NCBI RefSeq assembly: GCF_001411495.1
Contig: NZ_CP012984.1
Location: forward strand, 124,001-188,000
Source: Burkholderia cepacia ATCC 25416
GTDB taxonomy: Bacteria; Pseudomonadota; Gammaproteobacteria; Burkholderiales; Burkholderiaceae
DNA: 64,000 bases
Reading direction: 5' to 3'
Shown here: positions 34,328 to 43,317 of the stretch, in pieces
Numbering within the stretch: the first letter of the stretch is position 1
How the letters are laid out: each line of letters begins with the position of its first letter
Position numbers and translations under genes: made by a program
The notes under the pieces: model-generated
The model's input: the letters and a program-made list of their open reading frames with translations, nothing else
What the model was told of the DNA's origin: nothing
Databases searched by the model: none

Positions 34328-35473
34328 GTGAAAATCGTCACCATCGAAGTCATTCGCATCTCGCTCGCATTCGATGCGGGCCGCCGTCCCGTCGCCGCTG
34401 TTGAACCGACCGTCGCCGACACGTATAACGCCGCAGACCGCTCGCTGCGTCGCATGGAGTCGCTGCTGGTCAGGCTCACCGATGACGCAGGGCGCGTTAG
34501 CTGGGGCGAAGCATTCGGTCATCTGATCAATCCCGTCACGTTCGCCGCGCTCGAAGGCCCGGTTGGCCGTTGGTTCAAGGGCGCCGAATTCGAGCCGACG
34601 CGGCACGGGATCGCCGCATTGCGTGACGCGGCCGATCGCGCGCTGCATTCGTTCGGCCGCACCGGACCGGTGCTGTACGCATTGTCCGCGATCGACACGG
34701 CGCTGCACGACCTCGCCGCGCAGGCGGCCGGTGTGCCGCTATATCGTTGGCTCGGCGGCCATCGCGGGGAGATCGACGTGTATGCGAGCCTGGTCAGCTA
34801 CGACAACGACCCCGACGAAGTCGCGCGCCACGTGCGGCGGGCGTCGGACGAAGGGTTTCGGCGCATCAAGCTGCACGAGACGCAACGTGCGGCCATCGCG
34901 GCCGCGCGTGCGGCACTGCCGGCCGGCAGCGAACTGATGGTCGACGTGAACTGCCCGTGGACGGCGAGCGACGCGCTGCGGCATGTGAGCGAGCTGGCCG
35001 ACCTGCGGCTCGGCTGGATCGAGGAACCGGTGTGGCCTTGCGACGACGCGGACGGCATCGCGCGTGTGCGCGGCGCCGGCGTGCCGATCGCGGCGGGCGA
35101 GAACGCGTCGGGCGTCGCGGGCTTTCGCGACCTGTTTGAACGCGGCGCGCTCGACGTCGCGCAGCCAAGCATCGCGAAGATCGGTGGACCGACCGGCATC
35201 GCGGAAGTGATCGCGCTTGCGGCGGAGCACGGCGTGCGGGTTGTGCCGCACTGTTTCTATTACGGAGCGGGGCTGCTGGCGACCGCGCACGTGGTCGCGA
35301 CGCTACCGGACGATGTAGCGCTCGAAATTCCCTATCTCGACTGGCCCGAGCGGCTGCATGACGGGCAGCGGCCCGGGGCGCGGCTGCGCTTGCCCGATGT
35401 GCCCGGGCTTGGCTTCTTGCCGGACGAAGCAGTGCTGGCACGCAACACGATCGCGCACGCGACGATCGGTTGA
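34328..35473 (+). CDS. Mandelate racemase/muconate lactonizing enzyme-family protein
   Basis: Enolase-superfamily acid/sugar dehydratase or isomerase, 381 residues from GTG 34328 (ATG 34295 is an alternative). The capping domain starts KIVTIEVIRI; the barrel carries Lys181 (RIKLHE), metal ligands Asp206 (DVNCPW), Glu232 (WIEEP) and Glu258 (AGENASG), and an acid/base His308 (VVPHCFYYG). This set suits a mandelate-racemase-like enzyme acting on a hexarate or related acid sugar. It precedes an organic-anion transporter gene and shares an operator-like site with kdgD/garD, so a role in aldarate catabolism is likely, with the exact substrate unknown. Confidence 0.85.
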   Translation: MKIVTIEVIRISLAFDAGRRPVAAVEPTVADTYNAADRSLRRMESLLVRLTDDAGRVSWGEAFGHLINPVTFAALEGPVGRWFKGAEFEPTRHGIAALRDAADRALHSFGRTGPVLYALSAIDTALHDLAAQAAGVPLYRWLGGHRGEIDVYASLVSYDNDPDEVARHVRRASDEGFRRIKLHETQRAAIAAARAALPAGSELMVDVNCPWTASDALRHVSELADLRLGWIEEPVWPCDDADGIARVRGAGVPIAAGENASGVAGFRDLFERGALDVAQPSIAKIGGPTGIAEVIALAAEHGVRVVPHCFYYGAGLLATAHVVATLPDDVALEIPYLDWPERLHDGQRPGARLRLPDVPGLGFLPDEAVLARNTIAHATIG

Positions 35474-35591
35474 ACGCAGGAACGGTGCGCTCGGCGCACG
35501 CACGCGAAGCCGTTGCCGGTGTGGCGGCGCAATCGGAAATCAGGAAGCCGGGCGGATGCGCAGGCACGTGCCCGGCTCGACAGGAGACAAC

Positions 35592-36878
35592 ATGAAAACG
35601 CGTTACCGCTGGTGGATCGGCGCGCTGCTGTTCGGCGCCGGCATGCTGAACTATCTCGATCGCGCGGCGCTGTCCGTCGTCGCGCCGATCATCAAGCGCG
35701 AACTCGGCATCGACGACGCGCAGATGGGTATCCTGTTCAGCAGCTTCTTCATCGGCTACTGCGTGTTTTGCTTCGTCGGCGGCTGGGCCGCGGACCGGTT
35801 CGGGCCGCGTCGCGTGTTCGCGTGCGCGGCGGGCGTGTGGTCTCTGTTCTGCGGCGCGACAGCGCTCGCCGGGTCGTTCGCGCACCTACTGATCGTGCGC
35901 GTCGCGTTCGGGATCGGCGAAGGGCCGATGGGGACGACCACCAACAAGGCGATCTCGAACTGGTTCCCGCGCCGCGAAGCGGGGCGCGCGGTCGGCTGGA
36001 CCAACGCCGGGCAGCCGCTCGGTGCGGCGATCGCGGCGCCGATCGTCGGCCTGGTTGCGCTGCAGTTTGGCTGGCGCGTTTCGTTCGTCGTGATCGCCAC
36101 GCTCGGCTTCGTGTGGCTGGCCGCGTGGTGGGCGTTGTTCAGCGACGATCCGGCGAGCCACTCGCGCGTGTCGCCGGAAGAGGTTCGCGAGATCGCATCC
36201 GACCGGACGGTCGGCGTCTCACTGGATGCGCATGCGGACGAGCGCGCCGCGCGTCCGCTGCTGCGCGATCTGCTGTCGCGGCCGGTGCTCGGCGTCGCGC
36301 TCGCGTTCTTCAGCTTCAACTACGTGCTCTATTTCTTCCTGTCATGGTTGCCCAGCTATCTCACCGACTACCAGCATCTAAACATCAAGCAGATGAGCGT
36401 CGTCGGGATTCTGCCCTGGCTCGGCGCGACCGTCGGTTTCGTGGCCGGCGGCACCGTGTCGGACCGCATCTACCGGCGCACCGGCGACGTGCTGTTCGCG
36501 CGCAAGATCGTGATCGTCGTCGGGCTGGCGGTGGCGGCGGCGTGCGTGCTGCTGGCGTCACGGGTGAGTTCGCTCGGCGCGGCCGTCACGTTGATCGCGA
36601 TCGCAAGCCTTTTCGCGTTCATGGCACCGCAGGCTTGCTGGTCGTTGCTGCAGGAAATCGTGCCTCGCGAACGCGTCGGCTCGGCCGGCGGGTTCGTTCA
36701 TCTGCTCGCGAATCTCGCAGGCATCCTGTCGCCAAGCTTGACCGGCTGGCTCGTCCAGTATGGTGGTGGGTATGCAAGTGCGTTCGTGCTTGCGGGCGCG
36801 TCGGCGCTCGCCGGTGCGGTTATCCTGACGTTCGCGGTGCGCGCGCGGGCCGTTTCGCAGATGCGCCGGGCCGCCTGA
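35592..36878 (+). CDS. MFS transporter, anion:cation symporter family
   Basis: 428 residues from ATG 35592 (AGGAG site). Twelve membrane segments with the ACS signatures LNYLDRAALSVVAPIIKREL and GIGEGPMGTTTNKAISNWFPRREAGRAVG. It resembles hexuronate and glucarate/galactonate importers. It lies 118 bp after the enolase-superfamily gene and probably imports its substrate. It is the third ACS-type transporter in the window. Confidence 0.9.
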   Translation: MKTRYRWWIGALLFGAGMLNYLDRAALSVVAPIIKRELGIDDAQMGILFSSFFIGYCVFCFVGGWAADRFGPRRVFACAAGVWSLFCGATALAGSFAHLLIVRVAFGIGEGPMGTTTNKAISNWFPRREAGRAVGWTNAGQPLGAAIAAPIVGLVALQFGWRVSFVVIATLGFVWLAAWWALFSDDPASHSRVSPEEVREIASDRTVGVSLDAHADERAARPLLRDLLSRPVLGVALAFFSFNYVLYFFLSWLPSYLTDYQHLNIKQMSVVGILPWLGATVGFVAGGTVSDRIYRRTGDVLFARKIVIVVGLAVAAACVLLASRVSSLGAAVTLIAIASLFAFMAPQACWSLLQEIVPRERVGSAGGFVHLLANLAGILSPSLTGWLVQYGGGYASAFVLAGASALAGAVILTFAVRARAVSQMRRAA

Positions 36879-37269
36879 TGAAGTAATCCGTTGAATTGGC
36901 TACGCTGGAGTAAGTGTGGCCGTACTTGCCTCCTCCACCGGACACAACGAACATCGTCCCAAGAGAGAGGATAGCCGGTGCAGCGCATTCCCGTGGCTCG
37001 GGGCGCGCCGCGGACCGGGCGTCATCCAAGCATTCCTAGATACATCGGTGGCACTGCCGTCAGGCCAGCATGTACGCTGCGGGTGTAGGCGTTCATTATT
37101 AGCGCTAGCCGTGTTCAGAAACGTTGCTAGCGGAAATTCTCAAAGAAGCCTCGGCGAACAGGGACTTTTTGGAGCTTTCTGTCGGCTGCTTGGCCGTTGC
37201 GTTTCTGCAACAGAAACTTGGCCTATGTTCACTAACGTTGCTAGCACGTTGCACGTGTTCTTTAATACT

Positions 37270-38322
37270 GCTAGCTGTGAAGCTTCAATAGGTTGTATCG
37301 ATGGTTCATCCGGACTGAGTCTGGGAGACTGGAAGTCGCCAAACACCCAACCTTCCAGGAACCCAGCCGGATGAACACCCATAAGAATGCCCGACTCACT
37401 TTCGCGCGTCGACTTGAGATGGTTCAGGAGATCACCGAATCCGGTTCGAGCGTGTCGCGAGCGGCGGCCGATCACGGCGTGACAGCACCGACTGTGCGCA
37501 AATGGCTTGGACGCTACCTAGCCGGCGGTGCGGTTGCGCTGGCTGACGCTTCTTCTCGACCGGCTCGCTCTCCACGCGCCATCGCCCCGTCGACTGCCTT
37601 ACTGATCGTGGAATTGCGCCAGCAGCGCTTGCTGCAACGTCAGATCGCTCGACAGGTGGGAGTGTCGGCCTCGACCGTCAGTCGGGTGCTGGTGCGTGCC
37701 GGACTGTCTCGGTTGAGCGACCTGCAACCGCGTGAACCGGTTCAGCGCTACGAGCACAAGGCGCCGGGCGATTTGCTGCACATCGACATCAAGAAGCTTG
37801 GCCGTATCGCGCGTCCTGGCCATCGTGTCACCGGCAATCGGCGCGATACAGTGGACGGCGTTGGCTGGGAGTACCTGTTCGTCGCAGTGGACGATCACGC
37901 CCGGATTGCCTACACGGCAATGCATCCAGACGAGACGAAACGCAGTGCCGTGCAGTTCCTGCGCGATGCAGTGGCTTGGTACGCCGGACTCGGCGTGCGT
38001 GTGCATCGCTTGCTAACCGACAACGGTTCGGCGTTTCGCTCACACGAGTTTGCGCGAGCCTGTCAGGAACTGGGTATCCGGCACAAATTTACGCGGGCGT
38101 ATCGTCCGCAGACCAACGGCAAGGCCGAACGCTTCATCCAGTCAGCGTTACGCGAATGGGCCTACGCATGGACATACCAGAGCTCGGCCCATCGCATCGA
38201 AGCCTTGGCGAGTTGGCAGCACCACTACAACTGGCATCGTGCCCATAGCGCCATCGGCGGCGTTGCGCCGATGGCCAGACTTCCCGCGTCGAGAAACAAC
38301 CTCTTGACGCTTCACAGCTAGC
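37270..38322 (+). mobile_element. Intact IS481-type insertion sequence with 6-bp target duplication
   Basis: 1041 bp from 37276 to 38316, ends TGTGAAGC and GCTTCACA. The two termini match over about 25 bp with few mismatches. The flanking 6-bp duplication GCTAGC is at 37270-37275 and 38317-38322. Comparison with the uninterrupted copy at 12039-12044 confirms the empty site. Single transposase gene. Confidence 0.92.
37371..38321 (+). CDS. IS481-family transposase
   Basis: DDE recombinase, 316 residues from ATG 37371. N-terminal helix-turn-helix pair (SVSRAAADHGVTAPTVRKWL; then IARQVGVSASTVSRVL), followed by the rve-type catalytic core with Asp in LHIDIKKLG, Asp in LTDNGSAF and Glu in NGKAERF. 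The last codon and stop (AGC TAG) run off the IS end at 38316 into the duplicated target GCTAGC, so the host target supplies the stop. The frame is intact and the element has clean ends, so it may be active. Confidence 0.92.
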   Translation: MNTHKNARLTFARRLEMVQEITESGSSVSRAAADHGVTAPTVRKWLGRYLAGGAVALADASSRPARSPRAIAPSTALLIVELRQQRLLQRQIARQVGVSASTVSRVLVRAGLSRLSDLQPREPVQRYEHKAPGDLLHIDIKKLGRIARPGHRVTGNRRDTVDGVGWEYLFVAVDDHARIAYTAMHPDETKRSAVQFLRDAVAWYAGLGVRVHRLLTDNGSAFRSHEFARACQELGIRHKFTRAYRPQTNGKAERFIQSALREWAYAWTYQSSAHRIEALASWQHHYNWHRAHSAIGGVAPMARLPASRNNLLTLHS

Positions 38323-38353
38323 GCACGTGTCGCGTGGATTGATAGGGATCCAT

Positions 38354-38804
38354 ATGGCTTCGATCGAAGAGCGGGCCGCTCGAGCAGCGAAGATTGCGTC
38401 CGTGCTTCGACCGCTTGGCAACGGCGTGCTTTCCCGACAGCAGGCTGAACGAGCAGCACAGCTATTAGGCGTTCACTGCACCACCGTATATCGCCTGCGT
38501 CGACGTTTCCTCGCAGATCCGGTCGCCAGCACATTAGAGCCAAGGCAGCCGGGTAGGGCGACCGGGGGCAGACTGGACGCCGCCGTCGAATGCGTCATCG
38601 ACGAGGCCGTGCACGAATGGCTCCCTGATCAGCGACACCTTGCGCATCCTGCAACTGATCTTGTACTTGAGGTGAAACGTCGCTGCAGCGTTGCAGGTCT
38701 ATCGCCTCCAAGCAGGTCAACAATTGCTCGACGGTGGCTCTCCTATCGCGAGCAGGATGCTTTGGCACGAGCTGCGCTCCCGAACGCTGCAGTTGCCCCT
38801 GGCA
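38354..38804 (+). pseudogene. TniA-like transposase, N-terminal fragment (copy 2)
   Basis: About 150 codons from ATG 38354: the same N-terminal HTH as copy 1, then VIDEAVHEWLPDQRHLAHPA, LSPPSRSTIARRWLSYREQD, and a break at AVAPG where the IS21-type end TGTTGA begins. No DDE residues remain. It extends 31 codons further than copy 1 and thus shows the original sequence past copy 1's junction. Confidence 0.72.
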
Positions 38805-39585
38805 TGTTGATTTTCACGCAGTCTTAACCCACCGTTTTCATCTAAATCTGACCCACCCAGGGACAGCGTAGTACATCTATTCCGGTGTGGATAACTCTTC
38901 GTTTCCAGCCGGTTTTGCTGCTCTTTTTCTCGTTGCCTTTGCCTTGGCAGAACTGGTCCTGAAGCGCCACGATTCATTGCCGGTCTCGACGATGTGGCAG
39001 TGATGCGTAACCCGGTCCAGCAGTGCTGTCGTCATCTTTGCATCCCCGAACACGGTCGCCCACTCGCCGAAGCTGAGATTGGTGGTGATCGCGACGCTCG
39101 TATGTTCGTACAGCTTTGAGAGCAGGTGGAACAGTAAGGCGCCACCGGTCTGGCTGAACGGCAAATAGCCCAGTTCATCGAGAATCACCAGGTCGACGTA
39201 CATCAGCTTGTGAGCGATCTGGCCTTGTTTGCCGGTGGATTTCTCCTGTTCCAGAGCGTTGGTCAGCTCGACGGTCGAGAAGTAACGCACACGCTTGCCG
39301 TGGCGCTGTACGGCCTCGATTCCGATTGCCGAAGCGAGGTGCGTCTTGCCGGTGCCGGGGCCGCCGATGAACACAACGTTGTGTGCGCTCGCAAGGAACG
39401 ACAGTTCGCTGAGTTCACGAACCAGCGCTTCATCAACTTGCGCCTGTGCGAAGTCGAAGCCTTTCAGGTCGCGATGAGCCGGGAAGCGTGCGGCGGTCAT
39501 CTGGTAGGCGATCGAGCGCACCTGCCGTTCGGCGGTCTCCGCCATCAACAGCTGCTTCATGAAGCGCTCCGGCTCGAAGTCAGTG
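38805..39585 (-). mobile_element. IS21-family fragment with IstB
   Basis: From the end TGTTGATTTTCAC at 38805 through most of istB to a junction at about 39585, where it is fused to an autotransporter gene. istA and the other IS end are missing. The left terminal sequence matches the relic at 23852. Confidence 0.8.
38877..39585 (-). pseudogene. IS21 helper ATPase IstB, 5'-truncated
   Basis: AAA+ transposition helper. The readable part starts at [13 protein letters not shown], followed by Walker A GGPGTGKT, Walker [13 protein letters not shown], sensor [10 protein letters not shown] and the GNESWRFR tail. Walker motifs are intact, but about the first 40 family residues are absent and the frame runs upstream into autotransporter sequence. 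Without IstA it cannot transpose itself. Confidence 0.8.
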
Positions 39586-40158
39586 TGACGCGCCTGCGTT
39601 CGTCGCCTGCTGGGCAGCATAGAGCTGCCGCCCCGTCACAGCGTCGGTGCTGCTCGCGTTCAACGAGGCGTCCGTGAGGTTGGTCAGGCTCACGGGCGAA
39701 CCTGATGCACCGAGCGTGACGCGGGTATGCGACGCGTCGTCATAGCTAACTGCGCTCGCGCCGATTGCGCCCGTCTGGCCTGCCACGCTCTGCAGCTGCA
39801 GCAGGTTGACCGCATCGGTGCCGTCGATGCCCGCGGCAACGCCCTTGACCTGACGCGGTCCAGATGTGCCGGCCACGTCGAGGGCCGTACCACCGGTGTT
39901 GGCCCCGACCATGATCGGGCCACTGCCGGTACCGCCTGCTTGCTGAACCAGACCAACGGTCCCTGCAGCCAAAGCGGACTGCATTGCCGAGAGTGTCGCG
40001 CCGTCGCCCGCCAGGCCAGTCGAAAGAGACGAGATCGATCGGCTTGTCGTAGTCGACAACGTCGCAATCGCGCTGGCCGTGCCCGTCGACAGACTTCCGA
40101 TCGTTTGAGCGGTCGACGTCGACAGCGACACGAACCCGGCAGCGGTGTTCGTGGACAA
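39586..40158 (-). pseudogene. Trimeric autotransporter adhesin fragment
   Basis: About 190 codons of a YadA-type stalk: repeats such as SLSTGTASAIATLSTTTSRS (coiled coil with about 15-residue periodicity), then GTDAVNLLQLQSV and [16 protein letters not shown], which are head/neck modules of Burkholderia adhesins. No signal peptide and no C-terminal membrane anchor remain. The 3' side is cut by the IS21 fragment at about 39585; upstream of the first TTG codon at 40158 the frame continues a few codons to a stop. Not functional as a surface adhesin. Confidence 0.82.
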
Positions 40159-40203
40159 GCTCGTGACCGTCGTGCCGATAGCCAGCAGCGCGGGCCGGAG
40201 GTT

Positions 40204-40234
40204 GTGCTCGCGCCGCTACATGCGGCGCGAGCAC
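40204..40234. repeat. Perfect 13-bp inverted repeat
   Basis: GTGCTCGCGCCGC and GCGGCGCGAGCAC flank the loop TACAT. It sits between the small exported protein gene and the adhesin fragment. On the minus strand it could end the upstream transcript, but no T-run follows. Confidence 0.5.
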
Positions 40235-40338
40235 GATTCAGGGGGAAAGTAGTTAAACGAACAATCGAACCTTCATTACGGATTACTTACTATCTTGTTT
40301 CCTCCTTGGTCGAGTGGTGAATCGGTGAGCTGCGCGGA

Positions 40339-40728
40339 CTAACGGCCCGCCAGGTGCTTCGACGCGGTCCCGACCGCGGCGCCCGCGGTGCAAAGCGTTC
40401 GATTCGCCACCTTCGCGACTCGGTGGACATGTCGGATTCGCGGGTGCAGGGATCGGTGGCGCGTGGCGATCGGCGTGGAAGGCGCTTGAATGGGCCGGGT
40501 TTCTGCGGCCGATACAGGGAGCAATAGATTCTCTTGAACGACAGGCGCCGGCGCCGCGAGGTGCTTGATCGTCGGTTCAGGGCACGTGTCGCCCGAACAG
40601 AACACGTAGCGGCCGGAGCCGGGTTCGCCGATCTGCGTGACGTCGTAGTCCGGAAGACGGGAAGACGCAAAGCAGGCTTGCGTAAGGGTCCCGACAATCA
40701 GGCCAAGAAGAGGGACGAGGCGCATCAT
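40339..40728 (-). CDS. Small exported protein, function unknown
   Basis: 129 residues from ATG 40728 (or 40725), overlapping the transglycosylase stop. A signal peptide (RLVPLLGLIVGTLTQACFAS) is followed by DYDVTQIGEPGSGRYVFCSG, a CSGDTCPEPT Cys pair and a Pro/Ala-rich, then His/Arg-rich tail. The Cys-x4-Cys segment followed by PxPTxKHL resembles the mature start of some OmpA-like outer-membrane proteins, but the OmpA domain is absent. Its position between a lytic transglycosylase and an adhesin gene suggests an accessory role in surface assembly. Confidence 0.65.
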   Translation of the reverse strand: MMRLVPLLGLIVGTLTQACFASSRLPDYDVTQIGEPGSGRYVFCSGDTCPEPTIKHLAAPAPVVQENLLLPVSAAETRPIQAPSTPIATRHRSLHPRIRHVHRVAKVANRTLCTAGAAVGTASKHLAGR

Positions 40729-41222
40729 CGCGCGCCCCCTTCGGCGACCTTGCCGAGCGCCGACTGGGCGCGATAGCCCGCATATGCGCGCTGCACCAGC
40801 CGGACATAGCGAGCCTGGGCGGCGATGTTCGTGGAACCGGGCCCTGTGTTGTAGCAACCGACGGCGGCCCAGGTCGCGCCCTTGGCCTGTATGCAGTTGG
40901 CGAGCACCCACGCGCTGAGCTTGAGGTTCACGCAGGGGTTCAGGAGGTCGCGTTGGGTGACGCCGTAGCTGACGAGCTCGGGAAGATGCACATCGTTGAT
41001 TTGCGCTGCTCCCCATGCCCTGTGGCCGTCCGGCAAGCGCGGCCCAATGGCGCCGGGCACGCCACGGGATTCGACCCAGGTTATCGCCCGCAGGAGATCG
41101 GGATCGAGGTGATAGAGGGCTGCCGCCTCATTGAAGATATTGCCCTTGCAAACGTCCGCGGTCGCAGGCGGAGCAGCGAGCAGGGCGATCGTGGCAGCAA
41201 CTGCCACGCAGAAGGTGCGCAT
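40725..41222 (-). CDS. Lytic transglycosylase (SLT/IagB type), exported
   Basis: Cleaves peptidoglycan glycan strands in the periplasm, often to let a secretion apparatus or adhesin pass. 165 residues from ATG 41222 with a signal peptide (RTFCVAVAATIALLAAPPATA). The goose-lysozyme-like core shows catalytic Glu in ITWVESRG, then GAAQINDVHLPEL, LLNPCVNLKLSAWVLANCI and a GCYNTGPG segment. Length and Cys pattern match single-domain IagB/VirB1-like enzymes. It heads the transcription unit that contains the small exported protein and the adhesin fragment, and its leader carries a terminator-like hairpin. Confidence 0.88.
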   Translation of the reverse strand: MRTFCVAVAATIALLAAPPATADVCKGNIFNEAAALYHLDPDLLRAITWVESRGVPGAIGPRLPDGHRAWGAAQINDVHLPELVSYGVTQRDLLNPCVNLKLSAWVLANCIQAKGATWAAVGCYNTGPGSTNIAAQARYVRLVQRAYAGYRAQSALGKVAEGGAR

Positions 41223-41250
41223 CGCACGCGATGAGTGGCGACGCACGGAA

Positions 41251-41288
41251 TAAAAAACGTAGCGAACCGGGTCGACCCGGTTCGCTAC
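41251..41288 (-). terminator. Intrinsic terminator inside the transglycosylase leader
   Basis: A perfect 30-bp palindrome at 41259-41288 (arms GTAGCGAACCGGGTC and GACCCGGTTCGCTAC) followed on the minus strand by GTTTTTTATT. This is a textbook intrinsic terminator, yet it lies 29 bp upstream of the transglycosylase ATG, and no protein-coding gene precedes it on this strand. It is therefore either an attenuator or the end of a small RNA. Confidence 0.8.
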
Positions 41289-41500
41289 GAGACCGCCTGC
41301 AGTCGAGGCACTGAGAGAAGAAAGCGACAGGCGGGATACGAGCGAAAGCTGCTCGTACCGAAAGAGCAACATGGAGCAAAAAGGAGGTATGTCCGAATAG
41401 ATGGGAGAGCCTTGATTTCCATGCATTTTTCCGGTCAGCCACCTTTAGGCCCAGTAAGGCTTTGCCTAGTGCCCCCAATAAATATCTATATAAATCAAAG
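41289..41500 (-). ncRNA. Candidate structured leader or small RNA upstream of the transglycosylase
   Basis: On the minus strand an A/T-rich promoter-like region (TTTATATAGATATTTATT, 41476-41493) is followed by hairpins: AGGC/GCCT around 41446-41467, a stem of about 9 bp at 41334-41359 with loop AGCTTTC, and CCGCCTG/CAGGCGG pairing 41328-41334 with 41293-41299, then the terminator. The arrangement fits a cis-regulatory leader. A GGCAAAGCC...GGGCCTAA stretch faintly recalls part of c-di-GMP-I aptamers, but the full consensus is not met. Confidence 0.45.
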
Positions 41501-41844
41501 CGATACTGTCTGCCCCTCGCTTGATGGTCGCTGGTCGATCCTCGGGTTCTGCGCGAGGCACCGGTACCTGGCGTCAGGCGCGGATAGCGAACGGGCGACC
41601 TGGGGCCCGCCACGCAAGGAGGGGCTCTGGGGACGCGCGGAGATTTCACGCCGCAGGCCGCGGGCGTGATCCGGCGCATCCGCGTGCGTTCCCGGCGCAC
41701 CGTGCCGCGGATCACCGTGGCCGCCGCGCGTGCGACGGCCTGGTCGAGCGCACCGCGATGCTCAGCCAAGTGCCGCGCTCGCGCGTCGAATGCCGTTCGC
41801 GGCGCCGGGCCGCGCATCGACGGCGCGCGCGGATGCGGCGCGAT

Positions 41845-43317
41845 TCAGTCGAGCACGCCCTGGCACAGGTACTTGATCGACAGGTAGTCGTCGAGGCCGT
41901 AGCGCGAGCCTTCGCGGCCGTAGCCCGATTCCTTGACGCCGCCGAACGGCGCGGCCTCGCTCGCGAGCGCGCCTTCGTTGATCCCGACGATGCCGGTTTC
42001 GAGCCGCGCCGACACGCGCGCGATGCGCCGCACGTCCTGCGTGTAGAAATACGCGGCGAGCCCGAACGGCGTGTCGTTCGCGGCGTCGACGGCTTCGTCC
42101 TCGCTATCGAACCGGAACAGCGCGGCGACCGGGCCGAAGGTTTCCTCGCAGGTCAGCTGCATGTCGGCGGTCGCGTCGGCGAGCACCGTCGGCGCGTAGT
42201 AGTGCGGCCCGAGTTCGGTCAGGCGCTTGCCGCCCGTCAGCGCGCGCGCGCCGCGCTCGATCGCGTCGCTCACGTGCCGCGCGATCTTGTCGACCGCGCG
42301 CGCGTTGATCATCGGGCCGATCTGCGCGGCCGCATCGGTTGCCGGCGCAACCTTCAGCGCGGCGACGCGCGCGGCGAGCTTCGCGGCGAAGGCGTCGTAG
42401 ACGCCGGCCTGCACGTACACGCGGTTCGGCGACACGCAGGTCTGGCCGCCGTTGCGGAATTTCGCGGCCATCAGCCCGTCGACCGCGGCGTCGAGCTCGG
42501 CGTCGTCGAACACGATGAACGGCGCATTGCCGCCGAGCTCCAGCGACAGCTTCTTCAGCGTCGCGGCCGACTCGCGCGCGAGCAGCTTGCCGACGGGCGT
42601 CGAGCCGGTGAACGTGATCTTGCGCACGCGGCCGTCGGCGAGCCAGTCGGCCACCGCGTCGATGCCGCGTTCGCGCGACGCGGCGATCAGGTTCAGCACG
42701 CCGGGCGGCAGGCCGGCTTCCTGCGCGAGGAAGGCCAGCGCGAGCGCGGTCAGTGGCGTGTCCTCCGCCGGCTTCGCGACGACCGTGCAGCCGGCCGCGA
42801 GCGCGGGCGCGATCTTGCGCGCGATCATCGCGAGCGGGAAATTCCACGGCGTGATCGCGGCGACGATGCCGATCGGTTCCTTCACGGCGCTCAGGCGCTT
42901 GCCGCGCTGCTGCTGCGGAATCAGGTCGCCGTAGGTGCGCGTCGCTTCCTCGGCGAACCACTGCACGTACGACGCGCCATATGCAACTTCGCCGCGCGCT
43001 TCGGCGAGCGGCTTGCCCTGCTCGCGCGACATCAGCTTCGCGAGATCGTCGGTGTGCGCGACGATCGCCGCGTGCCACGCGCGCAGGATCGCCGCGCGCT
43101 CGCGAGCGGGCGTTGCGCGCCATGCGGGCAGCGCGCGCGCTGCCGCGTCGGTGGCGGCGCGCGCGTCGGCGGGGCCGCTGTCGGGGGCGTGGGCAACGGT
43201 GTCGAGCGTCGCCGGATCGGTGACGTCGAAGCGACGGCCGTCGAGCGCATCGCGCCAGGCGCCGTCGATGAGGTTGGCTGAGCGCACGAGTTCGGTTCGG
43301 GACAGCGTAAGCGGCAT
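41845..43317 (-). CDS. gabD: NAD(P)-dependent succinate-semialdehyde dehydrogenase
   Basis: Oxidises succinate semialdehyde (or a similar semialdehyde) to the acid, the second step of GABA breakdown. 490 residues from ATG 43317 (AAGGA eight bases upstream). Features: TPWNFPLAMIARKIAPALAAG, coenzyme segment TFTGSTPVGKLL, catalytic Glu260 in LELGGNAPF and Cys294 in GGQTCVSPNR, ending with the GabD-type GVKESGYGREGSRYGLDDYL. It lies near a class III aminotransferase with an Lrp-type regulator between them. The region 41501-41844 upstream of its stop holds no recognisable gene. Confidence 0.93.
   Translation of the reverse strand: MPLTLSRTELVRSANLIDGAWRDALDGRRFDVTDPATLDTVAHAPDSGPADARAATDAAARALPAWRATPARERAAILRAWHAAIVAHTDDLAKLMSREQGKPLAEARGEVAYGASYVQWFAEEATRTYGDLIPQQQRGKRLSAVKEPIGIVAAITPWNFPLAMIARKIAPALAAGCTVVAKPAEDTPLTALALAFLAQEAGLPPGVLNLIAASRERGIDAVADWLADGRVRKITFTGSTPVGKLLARESAATLKKLSLELGGNAPFIVFDDAELDAAVDGLMAAKFRNGGQTCVSPNRVYVQAGVYDAFAAKLAARVAALKVAPATDAAAQIGPMINARAVDKIARHVSDAIERGARALTGGKRLTELGPHYYAPTVLADATADMQLTCEETFGPVAALFRFDSEDEAVDAANDTPFGLAAYFYTQDVRRIARVSARLETGIVGINEGALASEAAPFGGVKESGYGREGSRYGLDDYLSIKYLCQGVLD

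Larger units (their letters stand above)
37084..38804 (+). mobile_element. Tn5053/Mu-like transposon left end, copy 2, interrupted by IS481-type element
   Basis: Starts TGTAGGCGTT as at 11853. The four 19-bp GTTC-N9-GCTAGC repeats lie at 37091-37109, 37113-37131, 37227-37245 and 37257-37275. An IS481-type element is inserted at the end of repeat 4. Transposon sequence resumes at 38317 and continues into a TniA-like gene until an IS21-type end at 38805 cuts it. The preceding 36879-37083 shows nothing recognisable. Confidence 0.78.

Noticed and set aside
11853..38804. Composite transposon formed by the two Tn5053-like ends
   Set aside because: Both copies are left ends in the same orientation and both lack a right end, so they cannot bracket a mobile unit in the usual way; shared ancestry or separate insertions are more likely.
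41380..41470. Possible c-di-GMP-I riboswitch
   Set aside because: A GGCAAAGCC and a GGGCCTAA piece are present, but the P2 GCAAACC half and tetraloop-receptor pattern are missing, so it is kept only as an unassigned structured leader.
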